Positions 27,720 through 36,102 of a DNA stretch of 64,000 bases are shown here, piece after piece. Both the position numbers and the translations under genes were made by a program. The notes beneath the pieces were generated by a model. It did not search any database and was not told the origin of the DNA. It was given only the letters and a program-made list of their open reading frames with translations. The first letter of the stretch is position 1, and every line of letters begins with the position of its first letter. The stretch spans positions 434,501-498,500 of the forward strand of contig NZ_CP123622.1 in NCBI RefSeq assembly GCF_029873255.1. The letters are read 5' to 3'. Source of the stretch: Pigmentibacter sp. JX0631 (GTDB lineage: Bacteria; Bdellovibrionota_B; Oligoflexia; Silvanigrellales; Silvanigrellaceae).

Positions 27720-28547
27720 CTAGTAAAGTATGTATGTTAGAACAGTCAATAAAGAAAAGTGGAACAAAGTCCTTGGTGCAATCAAAGTAAAAAAGATGTG
27801 CATTATGACTCCTAACCAAATTGCGAATATCTTAAATAAGCTGAAGTAAAGCATTATAGGAATAATAATTTCCAAACCTATAGTCAGTAATGAAAGAAAT
27901 TTAATGTTTATAAAGCTAAAATTATACTTTCTTATGATAGAGGCAAAAGCATTATCAAATTTATAGATACGCTTATCACCTTCTTTTGTTAAATGTTTTA
28001 AAGTCATTCCTAGCGAGTATCCAGTTCGGAATTCTTTTTCTGAAAACTTCCTAGTTGCTGAGAAAATATAAAGTGCACTAGTCAGTGACGTAATCATTGC
28101 AGGTAGTAGCCATTGAGATTGATTATCAGTAAATTTATTAAAAATACAATCGATTAAAATAGAAAATGCTGTTAAACAAAAATAACAAGTATGAAATTTA
28201 AAAGTAATAAGATTCTGGTAAAGCAAAAATATAAATATAAATAAAATATTTATAAGTGGTAAAAAATTACATAAATAACTTAGCAAAGACAAAAAATAAA
28301 ATATGTTCATAGATTTATAAAATATATTACCAAATATAATTTTATTAAAAATCGTATATTTTACATACCTAGTATCTAAATAATACTTTAAAAATTTATC
28401 TTTATCTAAATATTCAAAATAACCTCTTGATATTTCACTTATTAATTTAATTAAACAGCACAATATAAAACCTTTTTTAAAAAAAAGGACAGTTGATTCA
28501 GGCCTTAAAAAAACTGAATTTAAAATTTGATCTATGCTTTCTAACAT
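27720..28547 (-). CDS. HTTM-like multi-pass membrane protein
   Basis: A 275-aa protein with about eight hydrophobic segments. The C-terminal half resembles the HTTM domain (related to vitamin K-dependent gamma-carboxylase membrane domain): SALYIFSATRKFSEKEFRTGYSL, then LEIIIPIML and a GVIMHIFFTLI segment with a conserved-type His. HTTM proteins act with small partners on peptide or protein substrates in some systems, but none is well defined. It overlaps the preceding 126-aa gene by 50 bases and is tightly followed by the TPR gene. I do not see the Lys residues of true gamma-carboxylase confidently, so the chemistry is unknown. Confidence 0.65.
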   Translation of the reverse strand: MLESIDQILNSVFLRPESTVLFFKKGFILCCLIKLISEISRGYFEYLDKDKFLKYYLDTRYVKYTIFNKIIFGNIFYKSMNIFYFLSLLSYLCNFLPLINILFIFIFLLYQNLITFKFHTCYFCLTAFSILIDCIFNKFTDNQSQWLLPAMITSLTSALYIFSATRKFSEKEFRTGYSLGMTLKHLTKEGDKRIYKFDNAFASIIRKYNFSFINIKFLSLLTIGLEIIIPIMLYFSLFKIFAIWLGVIMHIFFTLIAPRTLFHFSLLTVLTYILY

Positions 28548-28878
28548 TTCTTTTTCTAACCTGAGTTATTTCACATTCATTAATTTTAATTTTAAAAACA
28601 AGAGGATACTCAATTAGAGTTATAGACCCACAAATATTAAAATGCTTTTTCTTTAGATACCTTAGTATAAAAAGAAGAGCATTAAAATTTATTGCAAAAT
28701 TTGAATGTGGAATAATCTCCCATATTTGTAACTTTTTATTATCTTGATAAAGATCGAAAAATGCACGAGGACTTTTAGTAAACATTCTCCATGAAGCAAA
28801 ATGTGCTTTTTTACTCAGACCTTGCTTAATAAGAAATAAAATAAAAAGCAAAAAAATAGTTACAGAAATAATTTTCAT
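28498..28878 (-). CDS. 126-aa membrane-anchored protein, HTTM partner
   Basis: One N-terminal helix (IISVTIFLLFILFLI) anchors a basic, beta-rich domain of about 100 residues with HFASWRMFTKSPRAFFDL and LIEYPLVFKIKINECEI. The W-R-M-F segment looks like one commonly seen in proteins next to HTTM domains, from memory. The C-terminus is lysine/arginine-rich (RKRNVRKHRSNFK). GGAG lies 12 bases before the ATG. The 50-base overlap with the HTTM gene implies coupled translation and an equal-ratio complex. Function unknown. Confidence 0.62.
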   Translation of the reverse strand: MKIISVTIFLLFILFLIKQGLSKKAHFASWRMFTKSPRAFFDLYQDNKKLQIWEIIPHSNFAINFNALLFILRYLKKKHFNICGSITLIEYPLVFKIKINECEITQVRKRNVRKHRSNFKFSFFKA

Positions 28879-28911
28879 TAAAGTTAATTACTCCAAATTC
28901 CTATAAAGTTA

Positions 28912-29253
28912 TTAATCAAGAAAAACCATTATACCTCTTTTTAAACCTTCATCAATTTTACAGCTTTCATTTGAATTTTCAGTACTATTAGATATTTGGT
29001 TTTGATCATGTTGATTTAAACTATTATTATCAGCTATCATCATAAGATTATTGATTGTTTCCATAGATAATTTCGAATAGTTTTTCTCAATGAAACTTAA
29101 TATTTCCATTTTATCTGAACATTCAGTTATTTCTGGTAAAGATGAATAAACATTAGAAAGTATTTTTGCTTCTTGAGCTGATAAAGAATTACTTCCCATT
29201 AAAATACCCGCTAAGACCGCAATTATTTTATATTTTGAAATTTTGAGCTGCAT
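28912..29253 (-). CDS. Small secreted protein, HTTM operon leader
   Basis: A 113-aa protein starting at the ATG 29253, which has GGAGG six bases before it. The N-terminus is a signal peptide (IIAVLAGILMGSNSLSA, cleavage near SLSAQEA). The mature ~85 residues are acidic and Asn/Ser-rich with two cysteines (TECSDK, ESCKID) and end in MVFLD. It resembles a secreted substrate or precursor rather than an enzyme. It is the first gene of the operon and a natural candidate substrate for the HTTM protein. No homologue recognised. Confidence 0.62.
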   Translation of the reverse strand: MQLKISKYKIIAVLAGILMGSNSLSAQEAKILSNVYSSLPEITECSDKMEILSFIEKNYSKLSMETINNLMMIADNNSLNQHDQNQISNSTENSNESCKIDEGLKRGIMVFLD

Positions 29254-29363
29254 AATATCCTCCATGATATTAAATTACTTGAAAAAAAATAAAAATAGCT
29301 ACACTGCTATCTTCGACAAATTTTTAATATAAATATTAAAAATTTGCAAATTACTTTTTAACA

Positions 29364-29402
29364 ATTGTTTATTTGTTTAATTTAATTAAACAAATAAACA
29401 AT
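29364..29402. repeat. 39-bp near-perfect palindrome
   Basis: Nineteen bases at 29364-29382 are the exact reverse complement of 29384-29402, with one T between. A copy of ACAATTGTT lies just before (29361-29369, overlapping the left arm) and again just after (about 29405-29413). It sits about 110 bases upstream of the start of the small secreted protein gene, where an operator or a cruciform-forming site would be plausible. Confidence 0.85.
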
Positions 29403-30036
29403 ATACAATTGTTATAAGGTATTGCACTTGTAATAGTAAGATATCCTCGCTATAGCAAATAATTAAAAATTAAAAGTCTGAATTTTGTTACCTTTATAAC
29501 AGCTCCACTTTAAGTACCTCTAATTCAAAAAAGTTTATAACTTCTTTCTTTGATTGATAATTTGTTAAATGAAGATGGATTTTAAATAACAATATCTTAG
29601 AAAATTACAGCCTTTTTTGTCAGTAGTTTTCTGAATGTTAATTAATGCAAGAGCTTTTAAAAAAGAATATTCTTCAGTGTTTAATATTATCGGAAATTAC
29701 TTAAAAATTTTTGTGTACTTAGAAAGTATGTTTAATTCTAGCGACATAATCTTAATTCTTATTTTGCTATATTAATAATCATTTTTTAAATTCTCTACTA
29801 AACTACTCTTTAGGTAATTTAGATTCAGACAAAATTTCAATTAAACTACAGAATTGGATTCAAAAAAAAATTATTCCAGTTTTAAATAATTGACTATATT
29901 TAAAATTTTGTTATTTTTTTTAATAAAAATAACATTTTATTAACTACAAGCGCCGAAAATCTGGAAAAAAATATGAAAAAACAGTTCCCTTGTTGATCTT
30001 CAGTTTGAAAAATTTTTTTCTTCTTGAAAATATTAA

Positions 30037-30294
30037 TTACACTATGCCAGATAGAATTTTTTCTAGCCAATTTATGTTTTTAAAATTGTTCGCTGTACAA
30101 CTACATGCAAATAGTTTTTCTAGATTTAAATTTAATTGATTATTCAAATAAGTTAAATCATTTACTACAGAAATAATATTTATATTGATACAGGGAATGG
30201 AAGCTGGGTTTATTTAAAAATCATTCGCTGAGGAAATTCTTTGTAAATTTAAGAATGGATTTTTTATTCGATAATTAATTAAAGAGTTTTGATT
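30037..30294 (-). pseudogene. Possible decayed coding remnant
   Basis: On the minus strand one frame is open from about 30294 to 30217, then a single TAA at 30214-30216, then 58 further codons to the stop at 30037-30039. The second part contains two Cys, one Trp and a sequence such as FACSCTANNFKNINWLEKI that looks protein-like. No start codon or Shine-Dalgarno is seen and the local composition is like the rest of the region. It may be chance. Confidence 0.25.
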
Positions 30295-30303
30295 TTTTCA
30301 AAC

Positions 30304-31017
30304 TTAATTTATAAAAAACTCTACTGATGTTACTACTCTAATTTTTTTCATCATTTCAGATTCACCACCATATGTTTCGTTATTATTCGCAGTAGCAGAA
30401 CTTATACTGAAGCTTCCTTGCGTAGCTTGACGAATTTTTCCGACACTACTATTAGAATTTTTCGCAAATATTTCTGCAGCTTCTCTTGCATTTGCAGTGG
30501 CATTTCGCAACATTTCTGGTTTGACTGAAAGTAAATCTTTAAATGAGTATTGAATAAAATTTCTATTTATTAATATACCAGATTCAATTAATGTTGTAAT
30601 ATTTTGTCCAGATTTTTCAAGTAAATCTACATTTTTAGTAGCAACATTTATACCAGACTGTGCAGTATAATGCGGGACATTTTGCACATTATTTCCATAT
30701 AAATTTGCTTTATTATCATTTAAATTTACAGTTTCTATTTTAATTTCTTCTTGCTTAAAACCTTGTGCAATTAAAAAATCTTTAATTTTATTTTGCGCAT
30801 TAGTAGTTTCAGCATAAATTTTCTTTAAATCATCATTTGATACAGAAAATTGGATGCTCCAAGTACCAAAATCCGCCTTAACTACTTTCTCATCTAGTCC
30901 TTTTACTTCAACATATCTATCAAAGTTTTTAAAATTACTTATTGATGAGCTTAGTAAAATACCTGAAACTAAAATACCAACTCCTATTGAAAGTGAGGAA
31001 ACTATAGAACGAAACAT
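30304..31017 (-). CDS. SIMPL (DUF541) domain protein
   Basis: A 237-aa exported or membrane-anchored protein: one hydrophobic N-terminal segment (SLSIGVGILVSGILLSS), then the SIMPL domain, visible in VEVKGLDEKVVKADFGTWSIQF, a NAQNKIKDFLIAQGF helix and ARAAAEIFAK-type late segment NATANAREAAEIFAK. SIMPL proteins are periplasmic, oligomeric and mostly of unclear function, sometimes linked to oxidative stress. AGGAG lies five bases before the ATG. It follows the M24 gene on the same strand by 49 bases and may share its transcript. Confidence 0.85.
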   Translation of the reverse strand: MFRSIVSSLSIGVGILVSGILLSSSISNFKNFDRYVEVKGLDEKVVKADFGTWSIQFSVSNDDLKKIYAETTNAQNKIKDFLIAQGFKQEEIKIETVNLNDNKANLYGNNVQNVPHYTAQSGINVATKNVDLLEKSGQNITTLIESGILINRNFIQYSFKDLLSVKPEMLRNATANAREAAEIFAKNSNSSVGKIRQATQGSFSISSATANNNETYGGESEMMKKIRVVTSVEFFIN

Positions 31018-31066
31018 TTTTTCTCCTAAATATAAACATGTTTATTTTAATATGTTATAAAATTAA

Positions 31067-31732
31067 TTAGTGAAGAATATCCTCAAAAAAAGCACCAAAT
31101 TTTAAATCTTTAGTACAAATATGAATTTCAAGTACCCAACGCTCTGCAGCAGGATTAAAATCTAAATCAAAAAGTTTTTCATTTGTATAAAGTTTATGAG
31201 AAAATTCTGACAATCTATGGCCTTTTACATAGGCAGGATTTAGCAAATAACCAGCTTCTAAAACAATTTTATGCGCAAATTCGCACAATTCTTTTCCAGT
31301 TACTTTATGTAAACGCCAGTAATCTTGAACTTTATCGAAAATATTTTTTACATCATGAGTTATTTTTTTTTGTTCTTCTGAAACATTACCAACTAAAAAT
31401 GTTTTACCACAGTCCCCTTCAATATTTTCCCAGATAGGACCTATATCAATAAAAAAAATATCATTATTTTTAAGAATACTGTTTTCAAGATAGGGATCAT
31501 TAAAGCTGTAAATTGTATTGCTTCCAAAGCGAATATGCGTTTGATGCCAAAACTTTTTGACTCCTTGTAACGCTAAATATTGATTTGCAATTTTAATTGC
31601 TTCTTTTTCAGTCATCCCTGGTAGTAACAGAGAAGCTATTTTATCAATTGCTTCCCATGTTTTATGCCGAGCTATGGTCATCATTGGGACAATAGCTTCA
31701 GGCGATATTTTTTCAATGAGTTCATTAGACAT
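31067..31732 (-). CDS. M24-family (aminopeptidase-fold) protein
   Basis: A 221-aa protein with the creatinase/methionine aminopeptidase pita-bread fold. Metal-binding positions fit: FIDIGPIWENIEGDCGKTF supplies the Asp pair, and later KGHRLSEFSH and the ERWVLEIHI segment the His and Glu. It lacks the N-terminal domain of X-Pro dipeptidases and is close in size to a short M24 domain. Activity as a peptidase is probable but not proven: the third and fourth ligands are not as canonical as in true MetAP. Upstream is the RlmD-like gene, downstream SIMPL. Confidence 0.82.
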   Translation of the reverse strand: MSNELIEKISPEAIVPMMTIARHKTWEAIDKIASLLLPGMTEKEAIKIANQYLALQGVKKFWHQTHIRFGSNTIYSFNDPYLENSILKNNDIFFIDIGPIWENIEGDCGKTFLVGNVSEEQKKITHDVKNIFDKVQDYWRLHKVTGKELCEFAHKIVLEAGYLLNPAYVKGHRLSEFSHKLYTNEKLFDLDFNPAAERWVLEIHICTKDLKFGAFFEDILH

Positions 31733-31750
31733 ATTTCACTCTTTTTTATA

Positions 31751-33121
31751 CTATTTCTTTTGAATAAAACACAAAGATAAAACTCTATCTGTTCCTGGAA
31801 AAGTATCATAGGGTTCAATAAAAACAATTTTGTAACCAACTCCATCTACTTCTTTAGCCATTTTTATGATGTCATTTGAAGATGAAGATAAATAAAATAA
31901 AACTTTAGGTTCTAACGATACTATATTTTTTAAAGATATATTGTTTAATTTTTCTTCTCTAGAGTTTAAAATAATGACTTCACAATTTTTTATAATTTGG
32001 TTCGATATCAATTCATTTAATTTATCAGACACTTTACCATGATAAAAACCTATATTTTTAATTGAATTTAAGCGAGCATTCTTATTTGCATCTTGAACTG
32101 CGTTTTCAGATGCATCTATAGCTGTGACATTTCTAGCTGATGCTGCTAGTAAACAGGAAAGTTCGCCAGCACCTGAATTTAATTCTAAAATTGATTCTCT
32201 ACCAGAAAGATCTGCGAGCTCTAAAATTCGATGAAAAATTTTGTTATATATTCTAGGATTCGGCGGTAAATAAGTTGATGATGAATATTTAATACTTAAT
32301 TCACTATACTGTTCTTCTATTTCTTCTTGCCCAACTAATTTTGTAACTTTAATATTCCTATTATCATCGCCATGCTGAGGTTGCACAACTTGAGCAAATA
32401 CTCCTTGAATATTCATTATTTTTTCTGCTAATTCTCTTGCAATTGGTTTTAAGAGTTGACTTTCATCTTTTGTAATATTGATTATTACTTGAGCTTGTCT
32501 TGTAGAGTGAGTCGTTCTAATAACTAAACTATGTATTAATCCTTCTCTATTTTTTGGTGTATAAATTGATAAGTTATGAAGACGTATTCCTGTTCTAAAA
32601 AAAGCAGCGATATCATTTGCAAGAGAAGTTTGCACAGGACAACGTCCGATATCTACTACTGAATTAAAAGATTGATTATATAAACCGATATCTACCCAAC
32701 GTTTCGGGGATACGGGATCATTGCTATAATGTTCAGAAATTATAAGCTTTATTTGATGCCGATAGCCGAAACGATCTTCTGAGGCAATACAATCTTTAAT
32801 TATTATTTTTTGATATTCTGGGTTTTCCGAATGAATACTTTGTTTCAATTCATTCGTTTTTTGCAACAATTGAGTTTTATAAGGCAGATCAAGATTCGGA
32901 CAATAATTGCATTTTTCAATTATTTTACATGGTTGTTCATGAAGAACTCTTTCAGAAACTCCTTCTTTTGTAGTCATCATTCTGATATTCAGTGGTTGAG
33001 TTCTAGCTGGTTTCCAGGTTAAGGAAGAGGATTTTCCTTTTTTCTGCATGTTAGAATCAGGTTTTTTTTGTCCTCTATCAAAGGAACGAGAAAAATTGCG
33101 TTTAGGATTAAATTCATTCAT
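31751..33121 (-). CDS. RlmD/TrmA-family RNA methyltransferase homologue lacking catalytic Cys
   Basis: A 456-aa protein of the uracil-5 RNA methyltransferase family. The [4Fe-4S] ligands typical of RlmD are all present: C65, C71, C74 (C-x5-C-x2-C) and C161. The SAM-binding ILELNSGAGEL and VTAIDASENAV motifs are normal. However the motif that should hold the nucleophilic Cys (YxSCNP) reads YLSSSSND (410-417), and the expected DPPR block reads LNSREEKL. The C-terminal segment that ends with the general base Glu reads FPGTDRVLSL. Unless it uses another nucleophile it is probably not an m5U methyltransferase. Start chosen at the second ATG (33121). Confidence 0.82.
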   Translation of the reverse strand: MNEFNPKRNFSRSFDRGQKKPDSNMQKKGKSSSLTWKPARTQPLNIRMMTTKEGVSERVLHEQPCKIIEKCNYCPNLDLPYKTQLLQKTNELKQSIHSENPEYQKIIIKDCIASEDRFGYRHQIKLIISEHYSNDPVSPKRWVDIGLYNQSFNSVVDIGRCPVQTSLANDIAAFFRTGIRLHNLSIYTPKNREGLIHSLVIRTTHSTRQAQVIINITKDESQLLKPIARELAEKIMNIQGVFAQVVQPQHGDDNRNIKVTKLVGQEEIEEQYSELSIKYSSSTYLPPNPRIYNKIFHRILELADLSGRESILELNSGAGELSCLLAASARNVTAIDASENAVQDANKNARLNSIKNIGFYHGKVSDKLNELISNQIIKNCEVIILNSREEKLNNISLKNIVSLEPKVLFYLSSSSNDIIKMAKEVDGVGYKIVFIEPYDTFPGTDRVLSLCFIQKK

Positions 33122-33185
33122 TATCAACACACCATATTAAAATTTTCAAACAACTATACAAAAAGAAATGAATAATTTTGATTTA

Positions 33186-34160
33186 CTAGCTTGGAGAGCT
33201 GGTTTGGACAGAAGAATCAGATATTTCCAAACCGCCTGTCGTCTTAGCATTCACGGGCATTATTGCATTCCATGCTTCAGCTAATAGCCTATCTGCTAGA
33301 ACTTCGCCAGAGGAAACTTGAGGAATTGGGATATTTTTTTGATTCAGAACCCATTGTGAAATGTTTGCTATTCCTTCTTGATAGGAAGTAACTTTAGCAT
33401 CGGATAATTCCCGCATCTGACGCATAAGTTTGTACATTTTTCTAGCTGTAATGGCTCTGTCATGCCATTTTACAAAAAAGGCTGGATCAAGGGGTTTTCC
33501 ATCATTTGTTTTAGCAGCATCAAGCCATAGCGATAAGTCGTGTTCAACTAATTTTAGTTTTTCTTGAAGGGAAGAAATTTTGGCTTGTTGGGTTTTCTTA
33601 AATTTATCTACTTCATTTAGCTTGCTTTTTAGTGTTGAATTTTCTTCTTTAAATTGCGAAATTTCGAGCATCTTCTTTTCAAAGTCGATCAATGGAACAT
33701 TATTTCTTTGATTATTTAACGCTTCTTTTAATTGCAAATCTAATTCTTTTAATTGGGTAATAAATCGACTGTTTTCTTCTGTCAAAGAAAATAATTTGTT
33801 TTTACTTGCTACTTCTTCTTCTTTTAACGCTTTTTCTTTATTTTTAATTTCTTCTTTTGCTTTTTTAATATCATCTTTTAATTTAGAATTTTCTTTTCTT
33901 AAATGAAGCAACTCCTGTGACGATTGATGATTAATATTATTTTCATTTTGCATCTTTTGTTGGGGAATTTTATCTTTTTTTTCAGTTGAAGAATGATCTT
34001 TTTTTTCGCCTTGGGCTAAAATATTATTTTCCAAAACAAAAATTTTACTTTGTAACTGTTTGTTACTTAATGTTAGTTTTTGTTTTGAAAGAATAAGCCA
34101 TGCACATACTAAAAGCGAAATTCCAGAAAATAAAAAAGCGGTGATTGTAACAAAATCCAT
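33186..34160 (-). CDS. Membrane-anchored coiled-coil protein
   Basis: A 324-aa protein with one N-terminal membrane helix (about 5-25, FLFSGISLLVCAWLIL). A long predicted coiled coil follows (about 30-210, heptad-rich with many Glu/Lys/Leu). A C-terminal region (~210-300) includes FVKWHDRAITARKMYKLMRQMRE. The tail is Thr/Ser-rich. No enzymatic motif. It resembles scaffold or septum-type proteins in general form only. It lies between the RlmD-like gene and the regulator, all on the same strand. Confidence 0.72.
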   Translation of the reverse strand: MDFVTITAFLFSGISLLVCAWLILSKQKLTLSNKQLQSKIFVLENNILAQGEKKDHSSTEKKDKIPQQKMQNENNINHQSSQELLHLRKENSKLKDDIKKAKEEIKNKEKALKEEEVASKNKLFSLTEENSRFITQLKELDLQLKEALNNQRNNVPLIDFEKKMLEISQFKEENSTLKSKLNEVDKFKKTQQAKISSLQEKLKLVEHDLSLWLDAAKTNDGKPLDPAFFVKWHDRAITARKMYKLMRQMRELSDAKVTSYQEGIANISQWVLNQKNIPIPQVSSGEVLADRLLAEAWNAIMPVNAKTTGGLEISDSSVQTSSPS

Positions 34161-34218
34161 AAGTTGGTTTCCATGAGTTGGTTAGAAACTCAAGCCCTAA
34201 ATACAGCTTTTTAGGCTA

Positions 34219-35007
34219 TTAATTTCTATACATCAGAAAATCTTTTAACCGAATGTTGATCAAAGTACGACTCATCCAAAACAAAGCCATCAATTGTTCA
34301 ACCGAATCTCTTGCTGGATCACATTGGCTAAAAGCAATTTGTAGCAAATACGACGGCATAAGCAAGAAAAGAGCCAGAGTGTTTCCTAAATTTGGATTTT
34401 TTGTATCCGACAATTGATTTTTCAACGATTCTTTTTGCAAAAGTACCTGCGCCAGTTCTTTTGCTAAATAAAAGCGAAGAGCAGTTCCCATTTTTTCGCC
34501 TTTAGGCCAAGATATAAGTGTTTTTCCATTTTCCTCTTTCGTCAGCACAAAATCTTTTTGACTTTCTTGCGTTTTAAAATCAACTTGCGGCACAATATTT
34601 CCAAATTCCTGGACAAAAATAGGTAATGCTTTTACATTTGCTTTTTCAATGAGATTGTTTGCTTCATTAATTAGCAAATCTCTATCTTCTTTCGCACAGC
34701 TAAATTCTCCATATCCTTGGTATTCTATCAAAGCGTCCAGTAGAACATTTTTTCCAAGTGAAATATCAATTAAATTGCGAGGATCTATTTCTAAAGCTTT
34801 CGCGAGTTGATTTAAATTTTGAATTGATTTTATGTTTTTCCGGCCATATTTCCAATGTGTGCAATCTGCAGGATCAAATCCTAACAAAGCTCCAACATCT
34901 TGGTCAGTTATTTTTTCCGCTGTGTTTTTTCTGATATTCAAAACCTCTTTACAAAACTTAAAAAGTTCTGCGCTATGTGGAAAACGATTATTTTCAATAT
35001 TGATCAT
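34219..35007 (-). CDS. XRE-type HTH regulator with inactive ImmA/IrrE-like domain
   Basis: A 262-aa protein. Residues ~25-82 form a helix-turn-helix (DQDVGALLGFDPADCTHWKYGRKNIKSI). The second half has the layout of ImmA/IrrE metallopeptidases: an LLMP-type segment and VEQLMALFWMSRTLINIRLKDF near the end. The zinc motif that should be HExxH is AKELAQ (K183, Q187), so both histidines are gone. It is therefore likely a regulator without protease activity. Start at 35007 chosen because AAGGA lies upstream. It is divergent from flagellin. Confidence 0.72.
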   Translation of the reverse strand: MINIENNRFPHSAELFKFCKEVLNIRKNTAEKITDQDVGALLGFDPADCTHWKYGRKNIKSIQNLNQLAKALEIDPRNLIDISLGKNVLLDALIEYQGYGEFSCAKEDRDLLINEANNLIEKANVKALPIFVQEFGNIVPQVDFKTQESQKDFVLTKEENGKTLISWPKGEKMGTALRFYLAKELAQVLLQKESLKNQLSDTKNPNLGNTLALFLLMPSYLLQIAFSQCDPARDSVEQLMALFWMSRTLINIRLKDFLMYRN

Positions 35008-35135
35008 GTTTTCTGTCCTTTTTAAAAATCTAAAACAAATATTGAATGAAGTTACCTTCTTGAATTGTAACACAAAAAAAATACATTCCTAATAAATAAG
35101 AAAAACAAACAATGCTTTTAATACCTACAACAGAA

Positions 35136-35159
35136 TTGACACAAATCGCTTCCAAATTA
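35136..35159 (+). promoter_or_regulatory. Possible flagellin promoter (-35 match)
   Basis: TTGACA at 35136-35141 is a perfect -35 box about 108 bases before the flagellin ATG. A 17-base spacer would give AAGCAT as -10, a poor match (three of six). I could not find a sigma-28 box. Weak evidence. Confidence 0.25.
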
Positions 35160-35248
35160 AGCATTATTTGATAGCGTAAAAAAGAGACCCATTTTATCAA
35201 AGTAATTCCTAAAGAATCCAAATCTCGTTTTTTTGAATGGAGAGCGCA

Positions 35249-36094
35249 ATGGGCTACAGGATAATGACCAACGTCACATCGATAACGAACCAACGGCATA
35301 TGCGAAATACTCGCAAAATGCTCGATCAAAGCTTGGAACGATTGGCGTCTGGTTATCGAATCAATAAAGCTGCGGATGATGCTGCTGGATTAGCCATTAG
35401 TGAAAAGCTACGCTCAAAAATTAGAGGATTACAACAAGCTCAGCGAAATGCAAATGATGGTATCAGCTTGATCCAAACTGCCGAAGGTGGAATGAACGAA
35501 ATTCAAAATATGTTGATCCGTATGCGAGAACTTGGTGTTCAAGCCGCTTCTGATACCATTGGACCAAAAGAAAGAGTTTATCTTGATATTGAATATCAAG
35601 CATTAAAAGATGAAATAGATAGAGTTGCCTATGCAACTGAATTTAATGGCACGCAATTACTTGATGGTACTGGAGGAATTCTCGAAATTCAGATCAATAC
35701 TGGCGGAGATAACATCTTAGGCGTGGATAGGCTTGAATATAATTCTTTTAAAGCAGACGTAAAAACAAATCGGCTTGGCGTTTCCGAACTTGCCCTCGAC
35801 ACAAAAGTTGGAGCGCAACATTCATTAACCGCTATAGAAGGTGCGATTGATTATGTAAGTGCCATTCGTGCGGATTTAGGTGCTCTCCAAAATAGGTTAG
35901 GCTCAACAATAAATAACATTGGCACAACTGTCGAGAATTTAAGTGCTGCTAACAGTCGTATAAAAGATGTTGATATCGCAGAAGAAAGCTCAGAGTTAAC
36001 TCGCAATCAAATTTTACTTCAATCTGGAACAAGTGTATTACAACAAGCAAATACAACTTCAAAAATGGCATTACAACTTTTAGAAGGAAGATAA
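35249..36094 (+). CDS. fliC: Flagellin
   Basis: The filament subunit, 281 aa, short compared with enteric flagellins because the variable middle is small. N-terminal D0/D1 is canonical ([13 protein letters not shown], then [30 protein letters not shown]). The C-terminal part is too ([41 protein letters not shown]). The start at 35249 has GGAG seven bases before it, while the ATG at 35237 would add four residues. It is followed after eight bases by the CheZ-like gene. fliD and fliS lie about 10 kb away. Confidence 0.96.
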   Translation: MGYRIMTNVTSITNQRHMRNTRKMLDQSLERLASGYRINKAADDAAGLAISEKLRSKIRGLQQAQRNANDGISLIQTAEGGMNEIQNMLIRMRELGVQAASDTIGPKERVYLDIEYQALKDEIDRVAYATEFNGTQLLDGTGGILEIQINTGGDNILGVDRLEYNSFKADVKTNRLGVSELALDTKVGAQHSLTAIEGAIDYVSAIRADLGALQNRLGSTINNIGTTVENLSAANSRIKDVDIAEESSELTRNQILLQSGTSVLQQANTTSKMALQLLEGR

Positions 36095-36102
36095 AATAAA
36101 CT

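Larger units (their letters stand above)
29254..30303. other. Gene-poor 1-kb region upstream of HTTM operon
   Basis: This very AT-rich stretch has no convincing gene. It holds the perfect palindrome at 29364-29402, a 46-codon plus-strand frame (29635-29775) without a Shine-Dalgarno, and a minus-strand open frame with one internal stop near 30037-30300 (listed separately). The HTTM operon promoter is probably in the first 150 bases. It may be a decayed gene region. Confidence 0.6.

Noticed and set aside
29635-29775. 46-codon plus-strand frame in the gene-poor region
   Set aside because: No Shine-Dalgarno, short, and composition like the surrounding DNA. Mentioned only as part of the region.
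34196-34216. Imperfect AGCC..TAAA/TTTA..GGCT inverted repeat after the regulator
   Set aside because: Has a bulge and no T tract on either strand; not convincing as terminator.
35030-35329. Minus-strand frame of 99 codons over the flagellin start
   Set aside because: It lies antisense to the clear flagellin N-terminus and its promoter region, has no Shine-Dalgarno, and its residues look random.
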